A stretch of DNA of 64,000 nucleotides from Streptomyces sp. ACA25 (lineage in GTDB: Bacteria; Actinomycetota; Actinomycetes; Streptomycetales; Streptomycetaceae), in contig NZ_JAQKPV010000012.1 of assembly GCF_028200735.1 (NCBI RefSeq), forward strand, positions 62,001-126,000, written 5' to 3'. Positions within the stretch are counted from its first letter, which is position 1. Each line of letters opens with the position of its first letter. The notes under the pieces are model-generated. The model did no database searches. It saw only the letters and a list, made by a program, of their open reading frames with translations, and had not been told where the DNA came from. Shown here in pieces: positions 50,905 to 59,659 of this stretch. Position numbers and translations under genes: made by a program.

Positions 50905-51372
50905 ATGGCCGAGCAGCCGCTCCCCGACGTACGGAAGTCAGTGATCGTGGAGGCCACTCCCGACCAGTGCTTCAAGGTTTTCACCACGCGTCCGGAGGAC
51001 TGGTGGCCGCCGACCCACGTCCTGCTGGACAAGCCGCGGGCGGGTCTCGCCTTCGAGCCGCAGGTGGGCGGGCGGTACTACGAGTGGGACGGGGAGGGCC
51101 GGGAGATCGCCTGGGGGCGCGTCCTCACCTGGGAGCCGCCCCTCGGGCTGTCCATGACCTGGCGTGTCTCGCCGCGCTGGCAGCCGCTGCCGGACGACGA
51201 GTTCGCCAGTGAGATCGAGGTCCGGTTCACGCCCGTGGACGACCGTCGCACCAGGGTGGAGCTGGCGCACGTGAAGCTCCACCAGCACGGCGAGGGCGCG
51301 GAACGCATCTTCCAGGCGCTCGACGGGCCCAGCCCGGGGGAGACCCTCGAACGCTTCGCGAAGCTCTTCTGA
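50905..51372 (+). CDS. SRPBCC (AHSA1-type) domain protein
   Basis: 155 aa, START/Bet v1-like helix-grip fold: VRKSVIVEATPDQCFKVFTTRPEDWWPPTH, GGRYYEWDGEGREIAWGRVLTWEPP, then EIEVRFTPVDDRRTRVELAHVKLHQHG. The AHSA1 branch includes chaperone activators and small-molecule-binding proteins; in polyketide clusters SRPBCC proteins are often aromatases or cyclases. Here it is divergent from the ketoreductase operon and may bind a pathway intermediate. ATG with GAGGAG upstream. Confidence 0.82.
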   Translation: MAEQPLPDVRKSVIVEATPDQCFKVFTTRPEDWWPPTHVLLDKPRAGLAFEPQVGGRYYEWDGEGREIAWGRVLTWEPPLGLSMTWRVSPRWQPLPDDEFASEIEVRFTPVDDRRTRVELAHVKLHQHGEGAERIFQALDGPSPGETLERFAKLF

Positions 51373-51405
51373 CAGCGGCACCGACTGCTCCGGCACCGGT
51401 GGGAA

Positions 51406-51439
51406 CGGCCCCCTGCCCCGAACACCGGGCAGGGGGCCG
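51406..51439 (+). terminator. Hairpin after the SRPBCC gene
   Basis: 13-bp perfect arms (CGGCCCCCTGCCC and its complement) with an 8-base loop, 33 bases after the stop. Confidence 0.7.
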
Positions 51440-51559
51440 GTGCCTTTGCTGCCCGGCCGGGGCGGGACGGCAGGTCCAGCGGGGATGGACCCGTATTCGA
51501 GGAGGGCCCCCGACGCTGGCCGGGCTGTGGAAAGTCCGTCATCACAGGAGGTCACGAGG

Positions 51560-52675
51560 ATGCTCACCGGCATACGAACGGACACCGGCCTGGTACCGGC
51601 CGCGGAGAGGACCGCCCTGCTGGCGGGCGGGTACGCGGCCGAGGCCGACCGGACGCGCGCACTGCACCCGGAGGTCGTCGAGGCGATCGCTGCCGACGGC
51701 TTCGCCCGGCACCTCGTCGCCTCCCGGTGGGGTGGCGCGGAGGGTTCCTTCGAGGACCTGACCCGCGCGGTCATCAGGGTCGGCGAGGGCTGTGCCGCCA
51801 CGGCCTGGTGCGCCTCGCTGGCCGCCTACTCGGCCCGTATCGCGGCTCACCTGCCCGCAGAGGGACAGCGGCAGCTCTGGGGTGCCGGACCGGACACGGC
51901 CGTTGCCGCCGGTCTGATCCCTTCGGGGAAGGCCGTGCCGGCCGAGGGCGGATGGCGGCTCAGTGGCTCCTGGGGGTACGTCAGCGGGGTCGACTTCGCC
52001 GACTGGGTGCTGCTCTGTGCGGCGGCCGGGTCCGGGGAAGGACCGCCGGAGCTTCGGTTCCTCGCCGTCCCCCGGGGTGGCTTCACGGTGCGCCGCACCT
52101 GGGACAACACCGGCATGCGGGCGACCGGCAGCCACACGGTCACCGTGGAGGACGTACTGGTCCCCGAGGCACTGACCTTCGCCAGGCCGGAACTGCTCAG
52201 CGGCCGCAACGCCGGGTCGTCCCTGCCGGCCCACAACGTGCCCTTCCAGGCGCTCAGCGGCCTGACCTTCCTCGCTCCCGCCGTCGGGGCTGCCGCCGGT
52301 GCGCTTGCGGCCTGTGCTGCCACCCTCACCGGCCGACGGCGCACCGAGACCGGCGAGACCAGGCTGGTCCACGCCTCCGGCCTGGTGCACGCCGCGCGGC
52401 ACCTCGTCGAGGAGAACGCCAGGACGGCCGACCAGGGGCTGTTCAGCCCGCAGATCGTGGCGCGCAGTGAGCGCAACGCCGCCTGCGCGGCGCAGCTTCT
52501 GCAGGAGGCACTCGACTTGCTCGTGCGCGCCGGCGGTACGAGCGGGCTCACCGTGGGCGCGCCGCTGGAGCGCTTCTGGCGGGATGTCACCTCGGCGACG
52601 AGCCACGTCGCCCTCCAGTACGGGACCTCTGCCGCCAGGAGTTACGCGGCTGTCCTGATCGGACCGCCGGAGTGA
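51560..52675 (+). CDS. Flavin-dependent hydroxylase, acyl-CoA-dehydrogenase fold (ActVA-ORF5 type)
   Basis: 371 aa. Two-component monooxygenase with an acyl-CoA dehydrogenase fold: ALHPEVVEAIAADGFARHLVAS, CAATAWCASLAAYS, GWRLSGSWGYVSGVDFADWVL, WDNTGMRATGSHTVTVEDV. These mark the HpaB/ActVA-ORF5/HsaA group of hydroxylases that use free FMNH2 and O2 on phenols, not CoA thioesters. The catalytic Glu of true acyl-CoA dehydrogenases is not apparent. Works with the flavin reductase of the opposite operon. ATG with AGGAGG upstream. Confidence 0.88.
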   Translation: MLTGIRTDTGLVPAAERTALLAGGYAAEADRTRALHPEVVEAIAADGFARHLVASRWGGAEGSFEDLTRAVIRVGEGCAATAWCASLAAYSARIAAHLPAEGQRQLWGAGPDTAVAAGLIPSGKAVPAEGGWRLSGSWGYVSGVDFADWVLLCAAAGSGEGPPELRFLAVPRGGFTVRRTWDNTGMRATGSHTVTVEDVLVPEALTFARPELLSGRNAGSSLPAHNVPFQALSGLTFLAPAVGAAAGALAACAATLTGRRRTETGETRLVHASGLVHAARHLVEENARTADQGLFSPQIVARSERNAACAAQLLQEALDLLVRAGGTSGLTVGAPLERFWRDVTSATSHVALQYGTSAARSYAAVLIGPPE

Positions 52676-52739
52676 CCGGTTCCGCATCCGCGGCCGGCGC
52701 ACCGGAAACACCGGACACACCCACAAGAAGGAGAAGGCC

Positions 52740-53240
52740 ATGACGGAAAAGGCATGTGGAATGGGCAGCAGACGGGGCAGAAGACTCCGGGCGCTGCTGG
52801 TCGCCGGAATGGTTGTCCTGGCCGCAGCGCCGATGACCACCTCGTCGGCGGTGCAGCAGGCGCCGTCCGCGCAGGCGCCCTCCGCGCACGCATCGAAGCT
52901 GTCCGCGGCGACCGGCAGCTGGTCGGCCGAGGTCAGCGTGGAAGGCATGGGCAGCCACCGGAGCACCTTGCACTTCACCCCCAACCACAGGGCTCTGGTC
53001 CTCCCCCCGGCCGGGCCGGGAGGAGGGACCTGGAAGCCCCAGGGACCCAACCGCTTCAGCTTCGCGGTGGTGGAGCCGATGATCGAGGACGACGGCACGT
53101 ACGTCGGCTGGCTCGACATCAACCAGCGTGCGGTCCTGAAGGGGGACACGTTCGTCAGCCGGGGGGTCACCCACATGTACGACGCCGACGATCAGCTCAT
53201 CGTGAGTGTGCAGGTCACCATCAACGGGACCCGCAACTGA
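52740..53240 (+). CDS. Secreted allene-oxide-cyclase-like barrel protein (paralogue 1)
   Basis: 166 aa. Signal peptide (basic RRGRRLR then a hydrophobic stretch to about residue 38) and an Ala/Ser/Pro-rich linker. A small beta-barrel domain follows: TGSWSAEVSVEGMG, TLHFTPNHRALVL, GTWKPQGPNRFSFAVVEPMIEDDGTYVGWLDINQ. Homologous over the barrel to the protein at 60903. Family resembles allene-oxide-cyclase-type barrels of plants and bacterial biosynthetic clusters. Export of a biosynthetic-looking protein is odd; it may act on the product outside the cell. The function is not known. Confidence 0.65.
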   Translation: MTEKACGMGSRRGRRLRALLVAGMVVLAAAPMTTSSAVQQAPSAQAPSAHASKLSAATGSWSAEVSVEGMGSHRSTLHFTPNHRALVLPPAGPGGGTWKPQGPNRFSFAVVEPMIEDDGTYVGWLDINQRAVLKGDTFVSRGVTHMYDADDQLIVSVQVTINGTRN

Positions 53241-53260
53241 GCCGGACCGTACGCGTATCC

Positions 53261-53292
53261 CGCCGCCCGCGGCCTTCCGGCCGCGGGCGGCG
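53261..53292. terminator. Hairpin between convergent barrel and reductase genes
   Basis: 14-bp perfect arms (CGCCGCCCGCGGCC and its complement) and a TTCC loop, 20 bases after the barrel gene stop and 9 bases from the reductase stop. Confidence 0.7.
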
Positions 53293-53301
53293 CGCGCGGT
53301 G

Positions 53302-54546
53302 TCACACGGGCTGACGCTGGAACGACTTCAGGTCGAAGCCCGGTGCGGCCACCGTCTCCGGGGAAAGCCCGGGGTCGCCGCCGGCGAGCAGCCGCCGGGT
53401 GATCATGTGATCGGCCGTGCGGTTCACCGACTCGGCACCCAGGAGTTGCTCACCGCGGAAGCAGAAGACGGAGAACCGCCCGGTGGACGGATGCCCGGTC
53501 ATCACCCTCCGGTCGCTGCCCTGGGTGAGGCCGGCGATCTGGACGCGGGCGCCGTGCTGTTCCGTCCAGAACCAGGGCACGGCGCGGTACTGCTCCGGCT
53601 CGCCGCAGAGCACCGCGGCCAGGCAGCGCGCCTGGTCGGTGGCGTTCTGCACCGACTCCAGCCGCACCTGCCGCCGGGCGAAAGGGCTGGGGAAGCGCGC
53701 ACAGTCCCCGATCGCGTGGATTGCCGGATCGCTGGTGCGCAGCTGCCGGTCCACGAGGATGCCGTCACCGACTGCCAGCCCGGCCGCCGTGGCCAGCCCG
53801 GTCCGGGGCAGAACGCCGATCCCCACCAGTACCGGACCGGCGGGGAGCAGCGTCCGGTCGTCGAGTTCCACCGACCGGACCCGCCCCGCGGCGTCCCCGT
53901 GCAGTGCGACCACGTCCCGGCCCAGCATGATGCGGGTGCCCTGCCCGCGGTGCAGGGCGGTCAGGTGGTCGGACAGCGTGGGGCTCACGGCGCGCGCCAT
54001 GACGCGCGGGCCCGCTTCGACCACGGTGACCTGCTGCCCGAGGGCGCGGGCGGTCGCGGCGGCCTCCAGACCGATGAAGCCGCCCCCCACAACTACCAGC
54101 GGCAGCCCGTCGGCGAGCCCTTCCCGGAGGGTGGCGGCGTCGGTCAGCGTGTTCAGCCCCAGCACCCCGTCGAGACCGGCGCCGGGCACCGGCAACGGCC
54201 GGGGCCGTGCCCCGGTGGCCAGGACGAGCCGGTCGTACCGGAGCTGCCGTCCGGACGCGAGGGTCAGGCACTGGCCGTCGCGGTCGATGGCCGCCGCCGC
54301 GTCGCCGAGCACCAGCTCGATGTCCTGGTCGGCGTAGAAGGAAGCGGGGCGCAGCAGCAGGTCCGCCGTGCCCGTCCCGCCCGCGAGATACCCCTTCGAC
54401 AGGGGTGGCCGCTGATAGGGGAGTGGTTCCTCCGCCCCCACCAGGGTGACGGAGCCGGTGAACCCGCGCGCGCGCAGCTCCGCCGCGGCGGTGGCGCCGG
54501 CCTGACCGGCGCCGGCGATGACCACCTGCCGGGTGGCGGCGGCCAT
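53302..54546 (-). CDS. NAD(P)H-dependent ferredoxin reductase (rhodocoxin/putidaredoxin reductase type)
   Basis: 414 aa. Two Rossmann folds: FAD motif VVIAGAGQAGATAAAELR at the N-terminus and NAD motif VVVGGGFIGLEAAATARAL in the middle; SDPAIHAIGDCA is the FAD-binding C-terminal motif. EEPLPYQRPPLSKGYL is typical of oxygenase-coupled ferredoxin reductases. It reduces the 2Fe-2S ferredoxin encoded just upstream (TGATG overlap), which feeds the P450. Confidence 0.94.
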   Translation of the reverse strand: MAAATRQVVIAGAGQAGATAAAELRARGFTGSVTLVGAEEPLPYQRPPLSKGYLAGGTGTADLLLRPASFYADQDIELVLGDAAAAIDRDGQCLTLASGRQLRYDRLVLATGARPRPLPVPGAGLDGVLGLNTLTDAATLREGLADGLPLVVVGGGFIGLEAAATARALGQQVTVVEAGPRVMARAVSPTLSDHLTALHRGQGTRIMLGRDVVALHGDAAGRVRSVELDDRTLLPAGPVLVGIGVLPRTGLATAAGLAVGDGILVDRQLRTSDPAIHAIGDCARFPSPFARRQVRLESVQNATDQARCLAAVLCGEPEQYRAVPWFWTEQHGARVQIAGLTQGSDRRVMTGHPSTGRFSVFCFRGEQLLGAESVNRTADHMITRRLLAGGDPGLSPETVAAPGFDLKSFQRQPV

Positions 54547-54869
54547 CAGAGCTGAGTCTCCGGCAGGTGAACGACCAGACCGTCGATCTCGTCGGAGACC
54601 GGCAGCTGGCAGCTCAGCCGGCTGGTGTCCCGCCGGGGACTGGCGGTGCCGTACAGCACGTCGTCCTCCACCTCGTCCATGGGCGGCAGCGGCAGCGTGT
54701 TGTGTGCGTCGATGTAGACGTGGCACGTGCCGCACTGGGCGGAGCCGCCGCACTGGGCCACGATGCCTTCGACCGCGTGGGTCTTCGCCCCGCGCATGAC
54801 GGTGTTCGGGGTGCTGACGTCGACGACGGTCTCGCTGCCGTTCGCATGCTTGTAAATGATCTTTGCCAT
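54546..54869 (-). CDS. 2Fe-2S ferredoxin, adrenodoxin/putidaredoxin type
   Basis: 107 aa. Cluster ligands are Cys40, Cys46, Cys49 (CGGSAQCGTC) and Cys87 (RLSCQLP), the adrenodoxin spacing. Between reductase (overlapping start) and P450, so it transfers electrons to the P450. Class I three-component monooxygenase. Confidence 0.95.
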   Translation of the reverse strand: MAKIIYKHANGSETVVDVSTPNTVMRGAKTHAVEGIVAQCGGSAQCGTCHVYIDAHNTLPLPPMDEVEDDVLYGTASPRRDTSRLSCQLPVSDEIDGLVVHLPETQL

Positions 54870-54903
54870 GAGCGCTCTCCTCCTGAGTCTTGGCGGGCCA
54901 CTG

Positions 54904-56112
54904 TCACCAGGTGACCGGCAGTTCCCAGAGTCCGTAGATGACCGCTCCTTCTTTGCGCGGGATCTCCTCGAAGGGCTTGGCGAGCCGCAGGGTCGGGATG
55001 CGCTGGAAGAGCTTGCTCCACACGATCTCCAGCTCCAGGCGGGCCAGGTCCGCGCCGATGCAGTGGTGCACCCCGTGCCCGAAGCCGAGGTGCTTGCGGC
55101 TGCCGCGGCTGATGTCGAGCTTCTCGGGCTCGGGGAAGACCTCGGGGTCGCGGTTGCCGGCCAGGCCCAGGCAGAGAATGCCGTCGCCCTTACGGATCAC
55201 CTGGCCGCCGATCTCGATGTCCTCCAGCGCCACTCGTGGGATGGCCGTGTCGCCGATGGTCGCGATCCGCACCAGCTCCTCCACCGCGGGCCGCACGAGG
55301 GAGGGGTCGGCCTTGAGCAGCTCCAGCTGGTCGGGGTTCTCCAGCAGGCAGGCGGTGCCGAGCGATATCTGGCTGGCGGTGGTCTCGTGGCCGCCGTTCA
55401 TCAGCAGCCGGACCATGTTGAACAGGTCGCGGTCGCTGTACTCCTCCCCGGATTCCCGGTAGTCCGCCATCGCCCTGCTGAGAAGGTCCTCGCCGGGCTC
55501 CTGCTCCTTGATCCTGATCAGCTTCTCGACGTAGGCGTTGACCTCGACGATCGCGGCCTGCCGCTCCTCGGCCGAGCTGTGGCCGCCCAGCAGGGCGGTG
55601 CCGTGCTTGATGAAGAACTCGTGCTCGTCCTGCGGGATGCCGAGCAGCTCGCAGATCACCGTCATGGGCACGGACAGGGAGAACACCCGGTGCATGTCCA
55701 CCGGCCCCTCCATGGCGAGCATCGTGTCGATGTGCTGGTCGACGATCTCCTCGATACGGGGGCGCAGCCGCTGCACCTGCCGGTGAGTGAAGGTGAGGGC
55801 GGCCTTGCGGCGCGTCTTGGTGTGCTCGGCGCCGTCGTAGCCGATGAACGAGGTCTCGGTGCGGAACTCGGGCGGGGCGATGAAGTAGAAGGGGAAGTTG
55901 GCGTGTTTCCGGGAGGCGCTCACCCGGGGATCGGTGAGCAGGTCCCGGATGGTCTGATAGCCCGTCACGGTCCAGATCCGCAGCCCCGACCCCCTCAGGG
56001 TGACCTGTGAAACGTCCTGTTCGCGCATCTCCGTGTACTCCTCGGGAGTGCTGAACGGGCATTTCCTCGCGTAGGGGAACGTCACGTCGGTCTCCGCAGC
56101 CTGCACGGTCAT
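54904..56112 (-). CDS. Cytochrome P450
   Basis: 402 aa. Haem ligand Cys351 in FGHGVHHCIGA; I-helix LLMNGGHETTASQ with the oxygen-activating Thr; K-helix ELVR; PRGSRKHLGFG before the Cys loop. CYP105/107-like length. First gene of the P450-ferredoxin-reductase operon. Likely a late oxidation of the polyketide or of the orphan peptide; the substrate is not readable from the sequence. Confidence 0.93.
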   Translation of the reverse strand: MTVQAAETDVTFPYARKCPFSTPEEYTEMREQDVSQVTLRGSGLRIWTVTGYQTIRDLLTDPRVSASRKHANFPFYFIAPPEFRTETSFIGYDGAEHTKTRRKAALTFTHRQVQRLRPRIEEIVDQHIDTMLAMEGPVDMHRVFSLSVPMTVICELLGIPQDEHEFFIKHGTALLGGHSSAEERQAAIVEVNAYVEKLIRIKEQEPGEDLLSRAMADYRESGEEYSDRDLFNMVRLLMNGGHETTASQISLGTACLLENPDQLELLKADPSLVRPAVEELVRIATIGDTAIPRVALEDIEIGGQVIRKGDGILCLGLAGNRDPEVFPEPEKLDISRGSRKHLGFGHGVHHCIGADLARLELEIVWSKLFQRIPTLRLAKPFEEIPRKEGAVIYGLWELPVTW

Positions 56113-56239
56113 GGGTCTTCCCTCTCCTCGGCGTGGAACGACGTGCCCACGGTCCCGCGGTGCTCTGGACGCGTCGTTGAATCCCGCTCAAGGCCCCGGC
56201 CGGGCCCTGACTCCGTGGGTGCGGGCACGGAGGGGTGCG

Positions 56240-56299
56240 ACGCGCGGGCGTGCCGAAGGGGCACCGGAGACCCGGTGCCCCTTCGGCACGCCCGCGCGT
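56240..56299 (-). terminator. 28-bp perfect hairpin after the ABC exporter operon
   Basis: Arms 56240-56267 and 56272-56299 are perfectly complementary over 28 bp around a 4-base loop (AGAC), 7 bases past the permease stop. By far the longest perfect stem in the window. It separates the exporter from the P450 promoter. It also creates mirror-image spurious ORFs on both strands. Confidence 0.9.
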
Positions 56300-56306
56300 A
56301 CCCGAG

Positions 56307-57116
56307 TCAGCGGCTCACCGCCTTCTGGTAGCGGTGGATGGCCAGCGGAACGAACACGATCAGCAGGACGGCGATCCACAGCAGGGACGCCGGCACCGCG
56401 TTCTGCAGGGGCCAGGCCTCCGACTGGACGGCTGCCGCCTGCGGCGCCGTGTTGCCGAACAGCTCCCGGCTCGCCTGCACCACCGCGGAGATGGGGTTCC
56501 ACTCCGCCATCACCCGCAGCGGGCCCGGCAGACCCTCGGTGGGGACGAAGGCGTTGGAGATGAAGGTCAGCGGGAGGATGGTCATGAGAATGACGTTGGC
56601 AAGCACCTCGGTGGAGCGCACCATCAGGCCGACGACGGCCATCAGCCAGGAAGCGGCATAGGCGAAGAGGAACAGCAGGGCGAAGCCCATGACGGCGTCG
56701 AGCGCCGAGGAGCGGATGCGCCAGCCGACGAGCAGGCCGGTGATCGCCATGACGGTGAGCACGATGACGTTGTTGATCAGGTCGCTGGTGGTGCGTCCGA
56801 CGAGTACCGCGGACTGGGAGATCGGCAGGGACCGGAAGCGGTCCACGACCCCCTTCTTGAGGTCGTCCGCCAGACCGACGGCCGTGTTCGAGGCCGTGAA
56901 GAGCATGCTCTGGACGAGGATGCCCGCGATCAGATACTCACGGTAGCCCGACCCGGGGACATCGATCGCACTGCCGAACACATAGGCGAACAGCAGGATG
57001 AAGACGATCGGCGCGACAGTCGAGGAAACCAGAACATCCGGCACCCGCTGATTCTTGATGACGTTCCGACGGGCGATGACCGCTCCGTCACCGAGTGCTT
57101 GGGTCAGGGCGGTCAC
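56307..57116 (-). CDS. ABC-2 type exporter permease (DrrB-like)
   Basis: 269 aa, six TM segments. ABC-2 pattern: IARRNVIKNQRVPDVLVSSTVAPIVFILLFAYVFGSAI near the N-terminus, LPISQSAVLVGR, and the conserved LPLTFISNAFVPTEGLP with NPISAVVQASRELFGN. Resembles DrrB-type self-resistance exporters. GTG start overlaps the ATPase stop (GTGA). Exports the cluster product, by analogy with daunorubicin DrrAB. Confidence 0.93.
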   Translation of the reverse strand: MTALTQALGDGAVIARRNVIKNQRVPDVLVSSTVAPIVFILLFAYVFGSAIDVPGSGYREYLIAGILVQSMLFTASNTAVGLADDLKKGVVDRFRSLPISQSAVLVGRTTSDLINNVIVLTVMAITGLLVGWRIRSSALDAVMGFALLFLFAYAASWLMAVVGLMVRSTEVLANVILMTILPLTFISNAFVPTEGLPGPLRVMAEWNPISAVVQASRELFGNTAPQAAAVQSEAWPLQNAVPASLLWIAVLLIVFVPLAIHRYQKAVSR

Positions 57117-58138
57117 GCTACCGTCTCCTTCGTGCGCTGGTCCTGTGCGGCTGTTTCCGGGCGCGCTTCGGCTGCCGGCAGGGCGGAGTCCTCCGGCGGC
57201 GGGGCGTCGGTCCCGGTGAGGGCGAGGAACACCTCGTCGAGAGTCGGCCGGCGCAGCTGGACGTCCACCACCCGCACCGCCGCCCCGTCGAGGCAGCGGA
57301 CGCCGGCGAGCAGCGCCTCGGCGCCGTCCGTGACGGGCACCGAGATCCGCCTGGAGCCTTCCTCCACGGTGATGTCCCCGGCCGCCAACGGGGCGAGCGC
57401 GGACCGGGCCGCGTCCAGCGGGGCGTCCGGCCCCAGGGTGAACTGCAGCCGCTCACCTCCCACCTGCTCCTTGAGCCGGTCGGGGGTGCCCTCGGCGATG
57501 ACCCTGCCGTGGTCGATCACCGCGATCCGGTCCGCGAGCTGGTCGGCCTCCTCCAGGTACTGCGTGGTCAGCAGCAGCGTGCTCCCCTGGGCGACCAGAT
57601 CGGTGATGACCTTCCACATGGTGATCCGGCTGCGCGGGTCCAGTCCGGTCGTCGGCTCGTCCAGGAACAGCACCGACGGCTTGGCGACCAGCGCGCAGGC
57701 GAGGTCGACACGACGGCGCATGCCTCCCGAATAGCCCTTCACCGGCCGGTTCGCGGCCTCCGCCAGATCGAACTGCTCCAGCAGTTCGTCCGTGCGTGCC
57801 TGCGCCCTGCGCCGGCCCAGGTGGTAGAGACGGCCCACCATGGTGAGATTCTCCCGGGCGGTCAGGTCCTCGTCGACGGCCGCGTACTGACCGGAGAGAC
57901 CGATGCGGGTCCGCAGCGCCCGGGCGTCGGCGGACACGTCCAGACCGTCGACGGTCGCCCGGCCCTGGTCGGGCTGAAGGAGGGTGGCGAGCACCCGCAC
58001 GGTGGTGGTCTTGCCGGCCCCGTTCGGGCCGAGCAGGCCCATGACCGAACCCTCCTCGACCGTGAGGCTGAGCCCGTCCAGAGCGGTGACCGCGCCGAAT
58101 CGCTTCACCAGGCCCTCTGCGACGATGGCTGCTGCCAT
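57113..58138 (-). CDS. ABC exporter ATPase (DrrA-like)
   Basis: 341 aa. Walker A LLGPNGAGKTTT, Q-loop GLSGQYAAVDE, signature KGYSGGMRRRVDLA, Walker B PSVLFLDEPTTGLD, and a C-terminal extension of ~100 residues as in DrrA. ATG 58138 is six bases after GGAG; an in-frame ATG at 58153 is less well placed. Divergent from the CoA enzyme gene. Likely product export and self-resistance. Confidence 0.95.
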   Translation of the reverse strand: MAAAIVAEGLVKRFGAVTALDGLSLTVEEGSVMGLLGPNGAGKTTTVRVLATLLQPDQGRATVDGLDVSADARALRTRIGLSGQYAAVDEDLTARENLTMVGRLYHLGRRRAQARTDELLEQFDLAEAANRPVKGYSGGMRRRVDLACALVAKPSVLFLDEPTTGLDPRSRITMWKVITDLVAQGSTLLLTTQYLEEADQLADRIAVIDHGRVIAEGTPDRLKEQVGGERLQFTLGPDAPLDAARSALAPLAAGDITVEEGSRRISVPVTDGAEALLAGVRCLDGAAVRVVDVQLRRPTLDEVFLALTGTDAPPPEDSALPAAEARPETAAQDQRTKETVA

Positions 58139-58419
58139 AGTTGTCTCCTTCATCCTCGATGCGGCTCGCGCATGACTGCGGCTCGCTCGTGAGTCGACCG
58201 GGCGCCGGTCGCGAGGCTGGCCCGGGCGGTACTGGGGCAGCAGTCTCCCCGCCGGTACTCGAATCGGCGTGGAACCCACCTGGAGCGGCCGCGGGCAGGC
58301 GCGGAAGCCCCCGGGCAGGAGGGAGCGCCCCCGGGCTCCGACGCGGACTCGAGGCGTAACCCGGGCCGGCACGAGTCGGACTCCGGCGCTCCTCCGAGTG
58401 CGGCCCGCACGCTCGCCGG

Positions 58420-59601
58420 ATGACTACTGCTGGGGAGAATGGCGGGCCGCTCGGCGGCCTCCGGGTCGTCGAGCTGGCCGGTATCGGTCCGGCACCCTAT
58501 GCCTGCATGGTGCTGGCAGATCTGGGAGCCGAGGTGATCAGGGTGGACCGGGCCGACGGCGCCCGCTCGTTCGCCGACTGGCACGAGATCCTGGACCGCG
58601 GCCGCCGTTCGGTGGCGCTGGACCTGAAGCAGCCCGCCGGCGCGGAGGCCCTGCTCCGGCTGACCGACGGCGCCGATGTGCTGGTCGAGGGTTTCCGGCC
58701 CGGAGTCGCCGAGCGGCTGGGTATCGGCCCGGCGGACTGCCGGGACCGGAATCCGCGTCTGGTGTACGCCCGGATGACGGGCTGGGGACAGGACGGGCCG
58801 CTTGCCGCGGAACCCGGTCACGACATCAACTACATCGCGCTCACCGGGGTGCTGGACGCCATCGGGCAGCAGGGCGGGCCGCCGGTGCCCCCGCTCAACC
58901 TCCTGGGCGACTTCGCGGGTGGGGGCATGCTGCTGGTCGGCGGAGTCCTGGCGGCCCTCTACGAGCGGCAGCGGTCCGGGCTCGGGCAGGTCGTGGACGC
59001 GGCGATCGTGGACGGCGCTGCCTCCCTCACCGGGATGCTGCTGGGGATGACCCGGGCGGGTCAGTGGACGGCCGGCCGGGGCGGCAACCTGCTGGACGGC
59101 GGTGCCCCTTTCTATGACGTGTACGCCTGCGCGGACGGCCGTTTCGTCGCCGTGGGGGCACTGGAGGACCGCTTCTACGAGGAGTTGCTCGACGGTCTCG
59201 GCCTCTGCGCGCACGAGCTTCCTGACCGGGACCTCCCCGCGGACTGGCCGGCCCTGCGGCAGCTCTTCGCCGGGTGCTTCGCCACGCGGACCCGCGACGA
59301 GTGGGCCGAGCATTTCCGTGGCACCGGGGGCTGTGTCACCCCCGTCCTCAGCGTCACGGAGTCCGCGGAGCACCCGCACCACCGGATGCGGGGAACCTTC
59401 CTGACGGCCTCTGTGGACCCGGGTGCCGAAGCACCGCAGCCCGCTCCGGCCCCGCGGTTCGACCGCACGTCTCCGGGGCGCCCCGCTCCGGCTCCCACCA
59501 CGGGGGCACACACCCGGGAGGTGCTGACCGGTATCTGCGGTTTCACGGAGCCGGAGGTCGAGCGGCTCCTCGCCTCGGGGGCGGCTCGACCGGCTCTGTA
59601 G
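58420..59601 (+). CDS. CaiB/BaiF family III CoA enzyme, alpha-methylacyl-CoA racemase-like
   Basis: 393 aa. Family III fold: LRVVELAGIGPAPYACMVLADLGAEVIRVDR, RNPRLVYARMTGWGQDGP, GHDINYIALTGVL, LLGDFAGGGMLL. The His134/Asp164 pair (GHDINY, GDFAGGG) matches the catalytic acid/base pair of AMACR better than the single Asp of CoA transferases. It would epimerise a 2-methylacyl-CoA or, as a transferase, prime an acyl chain. Unusual in an aromatic polyketide cluster; could prepare a starter unit. No clear ribosome site at ATG 58420. Confidence 0.8.
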   Translation: MTTAGENGGPLGGLRVVELAGIGPAPYACMVLADLGAEVIRVDRADGARSFADWHEILDRGRRSVALDLKQPAGAEALLRLTDGADVLVEGFRPGVAERLGIGPADCRDRNPRLVYARMTGWGQDGPLAAEPGHDINYIALTGVLDAIGQQGGPPVPPLNLLGDFAGGGMLLVGGVLAALYERQRSGLGQVVDAAIVDGAASLTGMLLGMTRAGQWTAGRGGNLLDGGAPFYDVYACADGRFVAVGALEDRFYEELLDGLGLCAHELPDRDLPADWPALRQLFAGCFATRTRDEWAEHFRGTGGCVTPVLSVTESAEHPHHRMRGTFLTASVDPGAEAPQPAPAPRFDRTSPGRPAPAPTTGAHTREVLTGICGFTEPEVERLLASGAARPAL

Positions 59602-59659
59602 ACCCTCTTCCTAGCCTGCAGCGGAACCGAGCGACACCGTGCGCGGGAGGAGAACACCA

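Noticed and set aside
51560..52675. Genuine acyl-CoA dehydrogenase
   Set aside because: Motifs and partner flavin reductase fit the ActVA-ORF5/HpaB-like hydroxylase group, and no fatty-acid genes adjoin.
53206..54555. 449-codon plus-strand ORF opposite the ferredoxin reductase
   Set aside because: Antisense shadow; the reductase has both Rossmann motifs.
56188..56502. Mirror-image ORFs on both strands near 56.2-56.5 kb
   Set aside because: They arise from the 28-bp perfect hairpin, which reads the same on both strands.
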